Positions 1-7,645 of a DNA stretch of 64,000 nucleotides are shown here, piece after piece. This DNA comes from DAISIL01 sp036822015 (GTDB lineage Bacteria > Bacteroidota > Bacteroidia > Cytophagales > Bernardetiaceae). Both the position numbers and the translations under genes were made by a program. Under the pieces are notes generated by a model. The model did no database searches and was not told the origin of the DNA. It worked only from the letters and a program-made list of their open reading frames with translations. Numbering within the stretch: the stretch's first letter is position 1; each line of letters opens with the position of its first letter. The stretch lies in assembly GCA_036822015.1 (NCBI GenBank), contig DAISIL010000003.1:41656-105655 (forward strand). The letters are read 5' to 3'.

Positions 1-18
1 CCAGGACTAGACAACGCC

Positions 19-2127
19 TCAAAACTTAATCCCCCAAACCAGAATATCATCAATTTGTCGTTGCTCGCCCATCCAGGATGTGAGCGTCTGATCGAGGTGC
101 TTCGCTTGCTCGGCTGTGGGCAGGTGTGCGATCTGGTGGAGATACTCGCGGAAGGGTTTTGATCTGAATTTGCGGTCTTCTTTGCCACCGATTTGGTCGG
201 GGTAACCATCGGAGTACAAAAACAGCATCATCCCTGGCTCGACGGTGAGCTGGTGGGTGATGTAGTGCGGCGTTCTTCGCTCGGCTTGCCCACCGATTTC
301 GTAACGGGATCCTTTGATGAGCTGCGGTTCCGCCCCGACGATGAAAAGCGGCTGTTTGGCATCGGCAAAGGCCAGTTGTTGGGTCTGGGGGTTATACCGA
401 CAAAGGGCGATAGTCATGCCGTCCTGGTTCTTGCTCTCCGATTGCCGCAAGGCCTGCTGTACGCCTGCGTGTAAGCCATGCAGAATTTGGGCGGGATCGT
501 CGATGCCACTACGGATAAGCTGATGCAGTAAGTCATTGCCGATCATGGACATAAAAGCCCCCGGCACACCATGCCCGGTGCAATCTGCGACGGCAAAGAA
601 AGCATGGCCGCCGTGTTGGGTAAAGAAATAAAAATCACCGCTAACGCCATCTCTTGGCCTAAAAAAGACAAAGTGATCCGCAAACGCCCGACGGATTTGT
701 TCCGAAGTGGGCAACATTGCCTCTTGGATGCGTCTGGCGTAGTTGATGCTAGCCTTGAGCGATTGCGTTTTGCGTTCAATGTCTGCCTTCTGAAAATTGA
801 CCGTATCGAAGGCGGCGTTGAGTTCTTCGTTGAGTTGGTTGAGTTCCTGGTTCATGTTGGAGAGGGCCTGCGTGCGTTCCCTGACTTTCTGCTCCAGGAG
901 TTTGGCTGAATTTTCTTGCAAGGCCAACGATTGGGCAATGACCCGCTCGCGCTCCTGGCGCATGAGCCGGTAGCGGTCGCTCAAAGCCAGTGCCAACAGA
1001 ATGACCTCCGAGATGGCGCCGATTTCGGCACCGTGTTTTGTCCAAAAACTCGTGGGAAGAAGCCCACTGACATAGGTCGTGTAGGCCAGCCCACCAAAAA
1101 TGTAAATTGCCCATGCCAAGACAAAAAAACGGGCGTAAGGATTGCCTTTGCGCCATACCCAGATGCCGCTAACCAGTAGCAGTACTGCCTGGACAGAAAC
1201 GACTTTCGTCGTAGCACCCGGCCAAACATCCGACAGCCCCAGTGCGATACCGACAACGGCCAGCCCCATATTGATCCAGAGCAAGCGGTGCATCAGGGGA
1301 GCGTAGCGTTGTGTTTCGAGGAAAGACTGCGCAAAAAGCCCCGTAAAGATGACCACCATCCCCGCTAAGGCACGCGCCCCGTAGGCATTGATGATCGGAA
1401 ATTGAGCCAAGAAAACCTTGAACGCAAAACCCGAAATAAAAGATGAAAGCAGTAGGGTTGCCAGGATAGAGCCGATATAGTAGATATAGCTCCGCTCCCG
1501 CAAGGTATAGAAAATGAATAAGTTGAAGAGCATCATCACGAGTAGCCCACCAAAGTACAGCCCATAAAATAGGTCATGGTAGCGCGTCGCGGAGGCATAG
1601 CTTTCTGTTTGCTCCAGGAAAAGCGGCAATACCATGGGGCTTTTGTTTTGGAAGCGCATAAAAAAACGGCGTTCCTGCCCCGAAGGCAAGTCCAGATAGA
1701 CCGTCGGCCAGACGTGGTCGGTGTCCCAGGATGAAAACGGGTAGCGGTTGCCAAACTTACGCTCCTGCCAGGAGCCATCCGGCTGCTGGGCGTATAGGGT
1801 GATGTCTTCTAGCAGTGCCGTCTTGATGTAAAGTAGCCAGGGAAGGTCGGTGCTACTTTGGAGCCGAAAGCTAACCCAGATGACATCCGAAGTAAAGCCA
1901 AAGTTGAGTTGGCGATCCTGGACGGGCAAAAAATTTGTCCAGAACTCGGCCTGACGCACTTCGGCGAAACCGCGATCTCTTTGCTCATCCACAAAATACC
2001 AACAGGCACCCTCTAGCGCGTATCGCTCCTCCGTTGCCTCCAACAGCAAAACCTCCTGGGCTTGTAAGGGAAACACAAAAAATAGCCATAGCCAGACAAA
2101 CTGTTTGTAGAATACTTGCTTGTGCAT
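19..2127 (-). CDS. 7TMR-DISM sensor fused to SpoIIE/PP2C phosphatase
   Basis: A 702-residue membrane sensor with a serine phosphatase output. An N-terminal signal peptide (about 1-23, ending near QAQ) leads into a periplasmic 7TMR-DISMED2-like sensing region (about 40-165). Seven hydrophobic segments follow (about 185-390), then a charged coiled coil (about 395-460). The C-terminal 220 residues are a SpoIIE-type PP2C domain with the metal-binding signature AVADCTGHGVPGAF and, near the end, FLYSDGYPDQ. Such enzymes usually dephosphorylate STAS anti-sigma antagonists; a STAS/HATPase pair lies at about 50 kb, but no direct link is shown. I use ATG 2127; the frame also opens at a TTG six bases earlier, inside a TACCTTTG element. 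It is divergent from the acyl-CoA synthetase gene. The domain assignment is firm; the signal sensed is unknown. Confidence 0.9.
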   Translation of the reverse strand: MHKQVFYKQFVWLWLFFVFPLQAQEVLLLEATEERYALEGACWYFVDEQRDRGFAEVRQAEFWTNFLPVQDRQLNFGFTSDVIWVSFRLQSSTDLPWLLYIKTALLEDITLYAQQPDGSWQERKFGNRYPFSSWDTDHVWPTVYLDLPSGQERRFFMRFQNKSPMVLPLFLEQTESYASATRYHDLFYGLYFGGLLVMMLFNLFIFYTLRERSYIYYIGSILATLLLSSFISGFAFKVFLAQFPIINAYGARALAGMVVIFTGLFAQSFLETQRYAPLMHRLLWINMGLAVVGIALGLSDVWPGATTKVVSVQAVLLLVSGIWVWRKGNPYARFFVLAWAIYIFGGLAYTTYVSGLLPTSFWTKHGAEIGAISEVILLALALSDRYRLMRQERERVIAQSLALQENSAKLLEQKVRERTQALSNMNQELNQLNEELNAAFDTVNFQKADIERKTQSLKASINYARRIQEAMLPTSEQIRRAFADHFVFFRPRDGVSGDFYFFTQHGGHAFFAVADCTGHGVPGAFMSMIGNDLLHQLIRSGIDDPAQILHGLHAGVQQALRQSESKNQDGMTIALCRYNPQTQQLAFADAKQPLFIVGAEPQLIKGSRYEIGGQAERRTPHYITHQLTVEPGMMLFLYSDGYPDQIGGKEDRKFRSKPFREYLHQIAHLPTAEQAKHLDQTLTSWMGEQRQIDDILVWGIKF

Positions 2128-2130
2128 CTC

Positions 2131-2138
2131 CAAAGGTA
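2131..2138 (-). promoter_or_regulatory. TACCTTTG -7 element abutting the start of the 7TMR/SpoIIE gene
   Basis: The minus strand reads TACCTTTG, a perfect match to the Bacteroidota -7 consensus. It ends only 3 bases before ATG 2127, so transcription from it would begin at or next to the start codon. No TTG -33 element is seen at the usual distance. Confidence 0.4.
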
Positions 2139-2248
2139 AAAAAATACGTAAAAATGCTCACCATCTTTTTTGCAATCCCAAAGAAAAATATTTAGCTTGC
2201 TTGCCATACAGAACTTTTCATTACCAAACACCCTAGACACCAAACACT

Positions 2249-4027
2249 ATGACCATGCAGCGTATCTTTGATATTATTGATCTTCAGGTAGAGAAATATG
2301 CCCTCCCTGATGCCCTCAACCGCAAGACGAGCAAAGGCTGGCAGGCTTACAGCTCGACCGATGTCCGCCAAATCGTCAATCAAATCAGCGGTGGCTTGCT
2401 CAACCTGGGGGTTCAGAAAGGCGACAAAATAGCCATCGCCTCCTCCAACCGTCCCGAGTGGAACCTGGTCGATTTGGGTGCGCAGCAGATTGGTGCCATC
2501 AGCGTACCGATCTACCCTACCATGAGCCTCGAAAACTATGCCTATATCTGCAAACACGCCGAGGTAAAGATCGCTTTTGTGGAAGATCAGCCGCTGTACG
2601 ACAAAATATTTGAGGCCACCAACGACTATCCCCTCCAGGACATCTTCACTTTTGAGCAACTGCCCGAGGTCAAATATTGGCAAACCATGTTGGAGACCAA
2701 TCCCAACATCTCCAAGATCGCCTCCTGTAAAGATCAAGTAACCGCCGATGACCTCCTGACGATCATCTACACCTCCGGCACAACAGGCACGCCCAAGGGG
2801 GTCATGCTCACCCACCGGAACATCATCACCAACCTGATGGATGTCGATGAGCGCGTACCGGGTAAGCGCGGAGCTTCGCGGGTGTTGAGCTTCCTGCCGC
2901 TGAGCCATATTTTTGAGCGAACGGGTGTTTATGCGTTTATGTACATGGGTTTTGGCATCTATTACGCCGAAAGCATGGAAAAGATTGCCGACAACATCAA
3001 AGAAGTCAAGCCACATTTCTTTGATACCGTCCCTCGTCTGCTCGAAAAAATCTACGATAAAATCATGGCTAAGGGCGAAGAAGCCGGCGGAATCAAAAAG
3101 TGGCTCCTCAACTGGGCCGTTCAGATTGGATTGGAGTATGAGCCGCATCTCTCTATGCCCGTCTGGAAAGCCATCCAACTGGACTTAGCCCGAGCGATTG
3201 TATTCAAGAAATGGCGTGAAGCCCTGGGCGGTAACATCGAGACGATATTTGTGGGGGGGGCTGCCCTCCAGCCACGTCTGGCACGGGTCTTTTGGGCGGC
3301 CGAAATCCCCGTTTGTGAAGCCTACGGACTCACCGAAACCTCCCCTGGCTTAGCCTCCTGCCTACCCACTCCTAAGGGTATGCGTGCCGGTACGGTGGGT
3401 TTTCCCTTCGGACACGTCCAGATCAAGATCGCCGAAGATGGCGAAATCCTCGCCAAAGGCGATAGCATCATGCAGGGCTACTACAAAGAACCCGAAAAAA
3501 CCAATGAAGTCCTCAAAGATGGCTGGTTTCATACGGGAGATATTGGTATGTTCACCGAAGGGGGCTTCCTCAAAATCACGGATCGCAAAAAAGAGATGTT
3601 CAAGACCTCCGGCGGCAAGTACATCGCCCCGCAAGTCATCGAAAACAAGCTCAAAGAATCTTATTTCATCGAGCAAGTGATGGTGGTGGGCGAAGGAAAG
3701 AAGTTTCCCTCGGCACTCGTTGTCCCGAATTTTGAGGCCGTCAAGAGCTGGGCCACCGAAGTTGGATTGCGCTTTGAAAGCCCAGCCCAGGTTATCAAGG
3801 AACCGAAGTTTCTCCAAAAAATGGAACAGGAAGTGAAAGCCTCCAACGAAGGGCTAGGTAGCTGGGAGCAGATCAAAAAGTTTGTCTTGCTGCCCGAACT
3901 GTGGAGCATCGAGGGTGGTGAACTCACGCCCAAGATGAGCCTCAAACGACGAGTGATCCTGGAGAAGTTTACCGCCCAAATCGAAGAACTTTACCAGCAG
4001 CCCAAAGCCCAAACAGCAAAGACCTAA
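2249..4027 (+). CDS. fadD: Long-chain acyl-CoA synthetase (AMP-forming)
   Basis: A 592-residue member of the ANL adenylate-forming superfamily that activates long-chain fatty acids to acyl-CoA through an acyl-AMP intermediate. The P-loop-like motif YTSGTTGTPKG lies at about 172-183, the YGLTETSP motif at about 358-365, HTGDIG near 427, and the hinge and C-terminal motif TDRKKEMFKTSGGK at about 446-459. Length and motifs fit the bacterial FadD15-like long-chain group. The ATG at 2249 gives the canonical N-terminus. It is a single gene, divergent from the phosphatase and convergent with rplY, with a terminator hairpin between. The exact chain-length preference cannot be read from the sequence. 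Confidence 0.93.
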   Translation: MTMQRIFDIIDLQVEKYALPDALNRKTSKGWQAYSSTDVRQIVNQISGGLLNLGVQKGDKIAIASSNRPEWNLVDLGAQQIGAISVPIYPTMSLENYAYICKHAEVKIAFVEDQPLYDKIFEATNDYPLQDIFTFEQLPEVKYWQTMLETNPNISKIASCKDQVTADDLLTIIYTSGTTGTPKGVMLTHRNIITNLMDVDERVPGKRGASRVLSFLPLSHIFERTGVYAFMYMGFGIYYAESMEKIADNIKEVKPHFFDTVPRLLEKIYDKIMAKGEEAGGIKKWLLNWAVQIGLEYEPHLSMPVWKAIQLDLARAIVFKKWREALGGNIETIFVGGAALQPRLARVFWAAEIPVCEAYGLTETSPGLASCLPTPKGMRAGTVGFPFGHVQIKIAEDGEILAKGDSIMQGYYKEPEKTNEVLKDGWFHTGDIGMFTEGGFLKITDRKKEMFKTSGGKYIAPQVIENKLKESYFIEQVMVVGEGKKFPSALVVPNFEAVKSWATEVGLRFESPAQVIKEPKFLQKMEQEVKASNEGLGSWEQIKKFVLLPELWSIEGGELTPKMSLKRRVILEKFTAQIEELYQQPKAQTAKT

Positions 4028-4037
4028 GCCCAACACA

Positions 4038-4076
4038 CACACCCACGATTGCCCAAATGGGTGTATCGTGGGTGTG
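4038..4076. terminator. Bidirectional hairpin between fadD and rplY
   Basis: A perfect 12-bp inverted repeat (4038-4049 and 4065-4076) encloses a 15-base loop that can itself pair CCC with GGG. It sits between the converging stop codons of the acyl-CoA synthetase and bL25 genes. No long T run follows on either strand, so it is a terminator or RNA 3'-end stabiliser by position. Confidence 0.6.
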
Positions 4077-4109
4077 ATGATGATTAAGTGAGCAGTAGCA
4101 GGACTTTGC

Positions 4110-4691
4110 TTAGGCTTCGGCAGATTCCTTTTGGAGCGTTCCACGCAAGGCACGCGGAATCACGATGCTTGCCAGAGATACATCTTTGCTGGTCAAGATT
4201 TCGTAGTTCTCGGCCTTGACCTCTTTTACTTTGATGGACTTGCCCAAATCCAATGCCGTTACATCGACTTCGATGACCTCCGGCATGTCTTTCGGAAGGG
4301 CTTTGACGCGCACGTACCGCACTTTGGGCATCAAGTCGCCGCCACGCTCAACACCCTTAGCGCGTCCGATGAGCTTGATGGGAATATCCATCTTCACTTT
4401 TTTGTCGGCCTTGAGTTTGAGGAAATCAGCGTGCATGATGATCTCATTGACGGGATGAAATTGCGTTTCTTGCAAGATGGCTTCGTGAATATCGCCTTCG
4501 ATGTCGATGCGAACTTTACAGGCATCGGGAGAGTACACGAGTTCGCGAAAGAGAATCATCGGTGTATAAAAATGAATCGTTTCGTTGGTGCCGTATAGCA
4601 CACACGGAACGTGGCCTTCCTGACGGAGGGCGTTGGCGGTCTTTCTGCCTAGATCGTGGCGGTAATACCCAATAATATCAACCGTTTTCAT
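4110..4691 (-). CDS. rplY: 50S ribosomal protein bL25 (general stress protein Ctc)
   Basis: A 193-residue CTC-type bL25, the long form with the 5S rRNA-binding domain at the N-terminus (about 1-92) and the TL5-like beta domain after it. It binds 5S rRNA in the central protuberance. Family features visible are RxxxGKKxxxxLR-type spacing (here GRKTANALRQEG), the VPCVLYG strand, and a C-terminal domain with LPKDMPEVIEVDV. The C-terminal tail after position 180 is short and acidic. The start ATG at 4691 matches family N-termini. It is monocistronic; the next gene, which is divergent, begins at 4899. Confidence 0.93.
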   Translation of the reverse strand: MKTVDIIGYYRHDLGRKTANALRQEGHVPCVLYGTNETIHFYTPMILFRELVYSPDACKVRIDIEGDIHEAILQETQFHPVNEIIMHADFLKLKADKKVKMDIPIKLIGRAKGVERGGDLMPKVRYVRVKALPKDMPEVIEVDVTALDLGKSIKVKEVKAENYEILTSKDVSLASIVIPRALRGTLQKESAEA

Positions 4692-4737
4692 GCGTCAAAA
4701 TAAGAGTTGCGGTGTAGAATCTTTTGGAAAAGGACTG

Positions 4738-4768
4738 CAAAGATCGTTTTATTTTTTTTCTATTCCAA
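4738..4768 (-). promoter_or_regulatory. Probable rplY promoter
   Basis: The minus strand has TTG (4768-4766), a 20-base spacer, then GATCTTTG (4745-4738), one mismatch from TAnnTTTG. It lies 47 bases before the rplY ATG. Spacing fits the Bacteroidota primary sigma factor. Confidence 0.45.
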
Positions 4769-4885
4769 GTTTTTGATGGTCTTATCGAACAAAAAGCCGC
4801 TGTGCAGCTGTTTGGGCGCGGAGAAGGGTTATTTTGTCTCTCCTTAAAATTGCTTAAACACGAAGGGTAATTCATTCCAAAGGTG

Positions 4886-4893
4886 TAATTTTG
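4886..4893 (+). promoter_or_regulatory. TAATTTTG -7 element just before the Bat-type gene
   Basis: A perfect TAnnTTTG match ends 5 bases before ATG 4899, which would give a leaderless or near-leaderless transcript. No TTTG lies at the expected upstream distance, so this is only half a promoter. Confidence 0.35.
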
Positions 4894-4898
4894 ACTTA

Positions 4899-5831
4899 AT
4901 GCGTGTGCAAAAAAAATATCTTTTGGTCGGTTATGCTTGGTGTTTTCTGGCGACGGCCTGCCTACAGGGGCAGTCGAGGCCAGAGGCGCGTCTGTATCAG
5001 CCGAGTATCAAGGTAGGTGAGGCGATGCCTTATCTGCTCGAGTGGACGCATGACCCCACCGATCTGGCATTTTTTCCGGATACGGGTCTGGTGGCTATTG
5101 CTCCGCTGGAGTGGCAGGGAAAGCGTTTTTTTCCGACCTCAACGCGGGAGGGTATCAGCACGGATTCGGTGCTGTACACCTTCACGACTTTTGCGTTAGA
5201 TAGCGTGCAAGAGATACTTGTGCCGGTCTTGTTGCTGAATGGCCGTGGAGATACCCAACGCATTTATCCTAAGCCACTTAGCTTTTCGTTGCGCTATGCT
5301 TTTGCTTCGCTGGATACCTTGCAGCAGGCGGCCCAGCAGGGTCCGGCAGCGTTCTTGAAGTCCAATACGCGCTATGCACCGGTGAGGCAAGCGTTCAATA
5401 CCCCTTACTGGATTGCCGGAACGCTGGTTGTTCTGGTTGTGGCCGCGTTGTTGTACGCAGCTTTCGGTAAGCGGATCATGGAGCAGTGGCAACGCCGTAG
5501 GTATCGGCGAGAGTACGAGCGATTTTTGGCGGGCTATAATGCCATCCTTGCCCAGGGGTTGGATAGCCCCCAGAAAGCCGGAGAAGCGCTGGCGCTCTGG
5601 AAGGCTTACCTTGAGCGGCTTCGCCAACGCCCCTATACCAGCTATACCGCTCGTGAAATTGCGGGACTGCATCCCGAGGCCCAGTTGCAGCAGCCCCTCA
5701 GGACGGTAGATCGGGCCGTTTATGGCCGCAAGATCGGCGATGATACCGAGCTTGCTTTTACGCATCTGCGCCAGTACGCTACGGAGGCATACCGTACTTC
5801 CCTCAACTTACGCTCCAAAGAAGATGTCTGA
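4899..5831 (+). CDS. Membrane protein upstream of BatA (Bat-operon DUF4381-like)
   Basis: A 310-residue protein with an N-terminal signal (about 1-24; LATAC could be a lipobox), a periplasmic beta-rich region (about 30-165), one transmembrane helix (about 171-190), and a basic cytoplasmic helical region. In Bacteroidota aerotolerance (Bat) operons a protein of this plan normally sits directly before the BatA VWA gene, as here. The stop codon overlaps the start of the next gene, so the two are translationally coupled. I cannot assign a biochemical role. The usual upstream moxR and DUF58 genes are missing: the gene before it is the divergent rplY. Confidence 0.65.
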   Translation: MRVQKKYLLVGYAWCFLATACLQGQSRPEARLYQPSIKVGEAMPYLLEWTHDPTDLAFFPDTGLVAIAPLEWQGKRFFPTSTREGISTDSVLYTFTTFALDSVQEILVPVLLLNGRGDTQRIYPKPLSFSLRYAFASLDTLQQAAQQGPAAFLKSNTRYAPVRQAFNTPYWIAGTLVVLVVAALLYAAFGKRIMEQWQRRRYRREYERFLAGYNAILAQGLDSPQKAGEALALWKAYLERLRQRPYTSYTAREIAGLHPEAQLQQPLRTVDRAVYGRKIGDDTELAFTHLRQYATEAYRTSLNLRSKEDV

Positions 5832-6855
5832 TTGGCTATCACTCCATTGGTTTTCGGTGGCTCAACTGAAAAGCTACACCTGGGAGAGTCCTTTGTTTCT
5901 CTATGCGATTGCCTTTGTGCCGCTGCTTTGGCTCCTTCGTTGGGCCTTTCGGTGGGGGCGCAACCAGCAGTTGGAGGTGGCACTTTCGGCGCGTTATCTC
6001 CGCAACGATCCTATTACGTACTTGCGCCATCTGCCGAAGCTGTTTTTTAGCTTGTTTTTGGCTTTGGTTTTGGTGGCCCTGGCACGTCCACAGATCAACA
6101 ACGAACGGGTAGAGCAGTGGTCGGAGGGGATTGATATTTGTCTGGCCCTGGATATTTCGGGATCCATGCAGATACAGGACTTTCTTCCCAACCGCCTGGA
6201 GGCTGCCAAGCGGGTAGCAAAGGAGTTTGTAGAGGGGCGTTTTCAGGATCGTATTGGGGTGGTGATCTTTGCGGGTGATGCTTACTCCCTGGCTCCCTTG
6301 ACGACGGACTACGAGCTGTTGATTTCTTACATCGAGAGTATCAATTTTAATATGATCCAAAGTGGCGGGACGGCCATCGGGAGCGCGCTTGCCGTCAGTA
6401 CGAACCGATTGAGGGAGCAGGTGAGTTCTTCTAAGGTACTGATTTTGTTGAGTGATGGCGAAAATACAGCCGGTAGCATTGATCCCATCACGGCAGCAGA
6501 GATCGCGGAGGCTTACGACATCAAAATATACACCATTGGTGTTGGGCGCGACGGGCGCGTTCCGCAAGGCACGGATATTTTTGGGCAAACCTATTACGCC
6601 GAATCCAACCTGGACGAGACCGGACTCCGAAAGATCGCCCAGATTGGTCATGGAGAGTATTTCAGGGCCACCAACGAAGCCGCCCTGGCTAGCATCTTCG
6701 ATCGCATTGATCGCTACGAGAAGACCGAAATCAAAGAAAACCGCTTTCAGGAGACCAAAGACTTTTACGAGCCTTATCTTTTTTGGGCTTTGCTTTTCTT
6801 TTTGATGTGGCTGGCATTCAAGAGTAGTTTTTTGATGAACCTACTCGAGGATTGA
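5824..6855 (+). CDS. batA: BatA-type VWA domain membrane protein
   Basis: A 343-residue inner membrane protein with transmembrane helices at about 20-35 and 65-82, a von Willebrand A domain (about 103-290) and a C-terminal helix (about 318-338). The MIDAS metal site is complete: D110-x-S-x-S114, T183 and D211. BatA proteins belong to the Bacteroides aerotolerance operon and probably act with a MoxR ATPase as a chaperone-like module; the exact function is unsettled. I set the start at ATG 5824, which overlaps the preceding stop by a few bases. The frame is open to 5722, but that would overlap the upstream gene by over 100 bases. No batB, batC or batD follows; the next gene is convergent. Confidence 0.88.
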   Translation: MSDWLSLHWFSVAQLKSYTWESPLFLYAIAFVPLLWLLRWAFRWGRNQQLEVALSARYLRNDPITYLRHLPKLFFSLFLALVLVALARPQINNERVEQWSEGIDICLALDISGSMQIQDFLPNRLEAAKRVAKEFVEGRFQDRIGVVIFAGDAYSLAPLTTDYELLISYIESINFNMIQSGGTAIGSALAVSTNRLREQVSSSKVLILLSDGENTAGSIDPITAAEIAEAYDIKIYTIGVGRDGRVPQGTDIFGQTYYAESNLDETGLRKIAQIGHGEYFRATNEAALASIFDRIDRYEKTEIKENRFQETKDFYEPYLFWALLFFLMWLAFKSSFLMNLLED

Positions 6856-6876
6856 AAGGCAAGTAAAATGGATGCG

Positions 6877-7464
6877 TTAGCTTTCCAAAAAACGCTGCGT
6901 CATCGCTTCGGCTTCTTGGAGGCAAGTGTGGAGGTCATCGTTGAGCAAGATGGCATCAAAGGCAGGGGCGGTGGTCAGTTCGTCTTTTGCTTTTTGGAGG
7001 CGTTCTTTTAATTTTTGGTCAGATTCAGTTTTGCGCTGTTGGAGGCGTTGAGCTAGGGCTTCCAGGGAGGGTGGACGAATAAAAACCGTGTAGGCTCTAT
7101 CCCCAAACTGGGCTTTGAGGTTGCGGGCCCCTTGTACATCCAGATCAAAGATGACGTGGTGGCCCGCATTCCATATCCGTTCGAGTTCGCTGTGGAGCGT
7201 GCCGTAATATAAGCCTTGATAAACTTCTTCGTATTCCACAAAATCGCCTGCCGCTGCACGGGCAAGAAAATCCTCCCGCGAAAGAAAATGATAAGCCACG
7301 CCCGATATTTCACCAGGGCGGGGTCTGCGCGTGGTGGCAGAAATCGAAAAATCCAGATGTTCAGGGAATTGGCGCAAGAGATGCTGCACAATCGTCGTCT
7401 TGCCAGCTCCCGAAGGAGCGCAAAAAATGAGTAATTTGCCGATAAACGCTTTAGGTGAAGCCAA
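6877..7464 (-). CDS. gmk: Guanylate kinase, probable TTG start
   Basis: Guanylate kinase phosphorylates GMP to GDP. The P-loop APSGAGKTT lies near the N-terminus, followed by the GMP-binding stretch SATTRRPRPGE and YHFLSREDF, and EYEEVYQGLYYGT. The family is about 190-205 residues. The minus-strand frame is open far upstream (to 7752), but no ATG lies near the expected N-terminus. The nearest plausible start is TTG 7464, giving 195 residues. A good promoter at 7526-7496 supports this, because it would begin the transcript downstream of every in-frame ATG. An upstream ATG at 7590 (237 residues) is the alternative. It is divergent from sdhA. Confidence 0.8.
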   Translation of the reverse strand: MASPKAFIGKLLIFCAPSGAGKTTIVQHLLRQFPEHLDFSISATTRRPRPGEISGVAYHFLSREDFLARAAAGDFVEYEEVYQGLYYGTLHSELERIWNAGHHVIFDLDVQGARNLKAQFGDRAYTVFIRPPSLEALAQRLQQRKTESDQKLKERLQKAKDELTTAPAFDAILLNDDLHTCLQEAEAMTQRFLES

Positions 7465-7495
7465 GAGTGATGCCGCCGCCGATGATAGAAGGCAA

Positions 7496-7526
7496 CAAAA
7501 GTACACATTTTTGCTTTTTTCATCAA
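7496..7526 (-). promoter_or_regulatory. gmk promoter
   Basis: The minus strand has TTG (7526-7524), a 20-base spacer and a perfect TACTTTTG (7503-7496). A transcript starting about 7 bases later would exclude the in-frame ATG at 7590 and the GTG at 7506, leaving TTG 7464 as the likely gmk start. Confidence 0.6.
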
Positions 7527-7645
7527 AATAGTGTAGTTTTCCGATCAAAATAAATGCTTTTGTGATTTGTTGGGAGAAAACATTTTGCATCCACAGGCAT
7601 TTAAATAAGTCAAATCCAGTATTAAACAAAAAACGGAGAACGCCC

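Noticed and set aside
2192..3178. Long minus-strand open frame in the acyl-CoA synthetase gene
   Set aside because: It is a codon-bias shadow of the conserved plus-strand gene.
5722..5823. N-terminal extension of BatA
   Set aside because: It overlaps the upstream coding frame by over 100 bases, while ATG 5824 gives the standard N-terminus.
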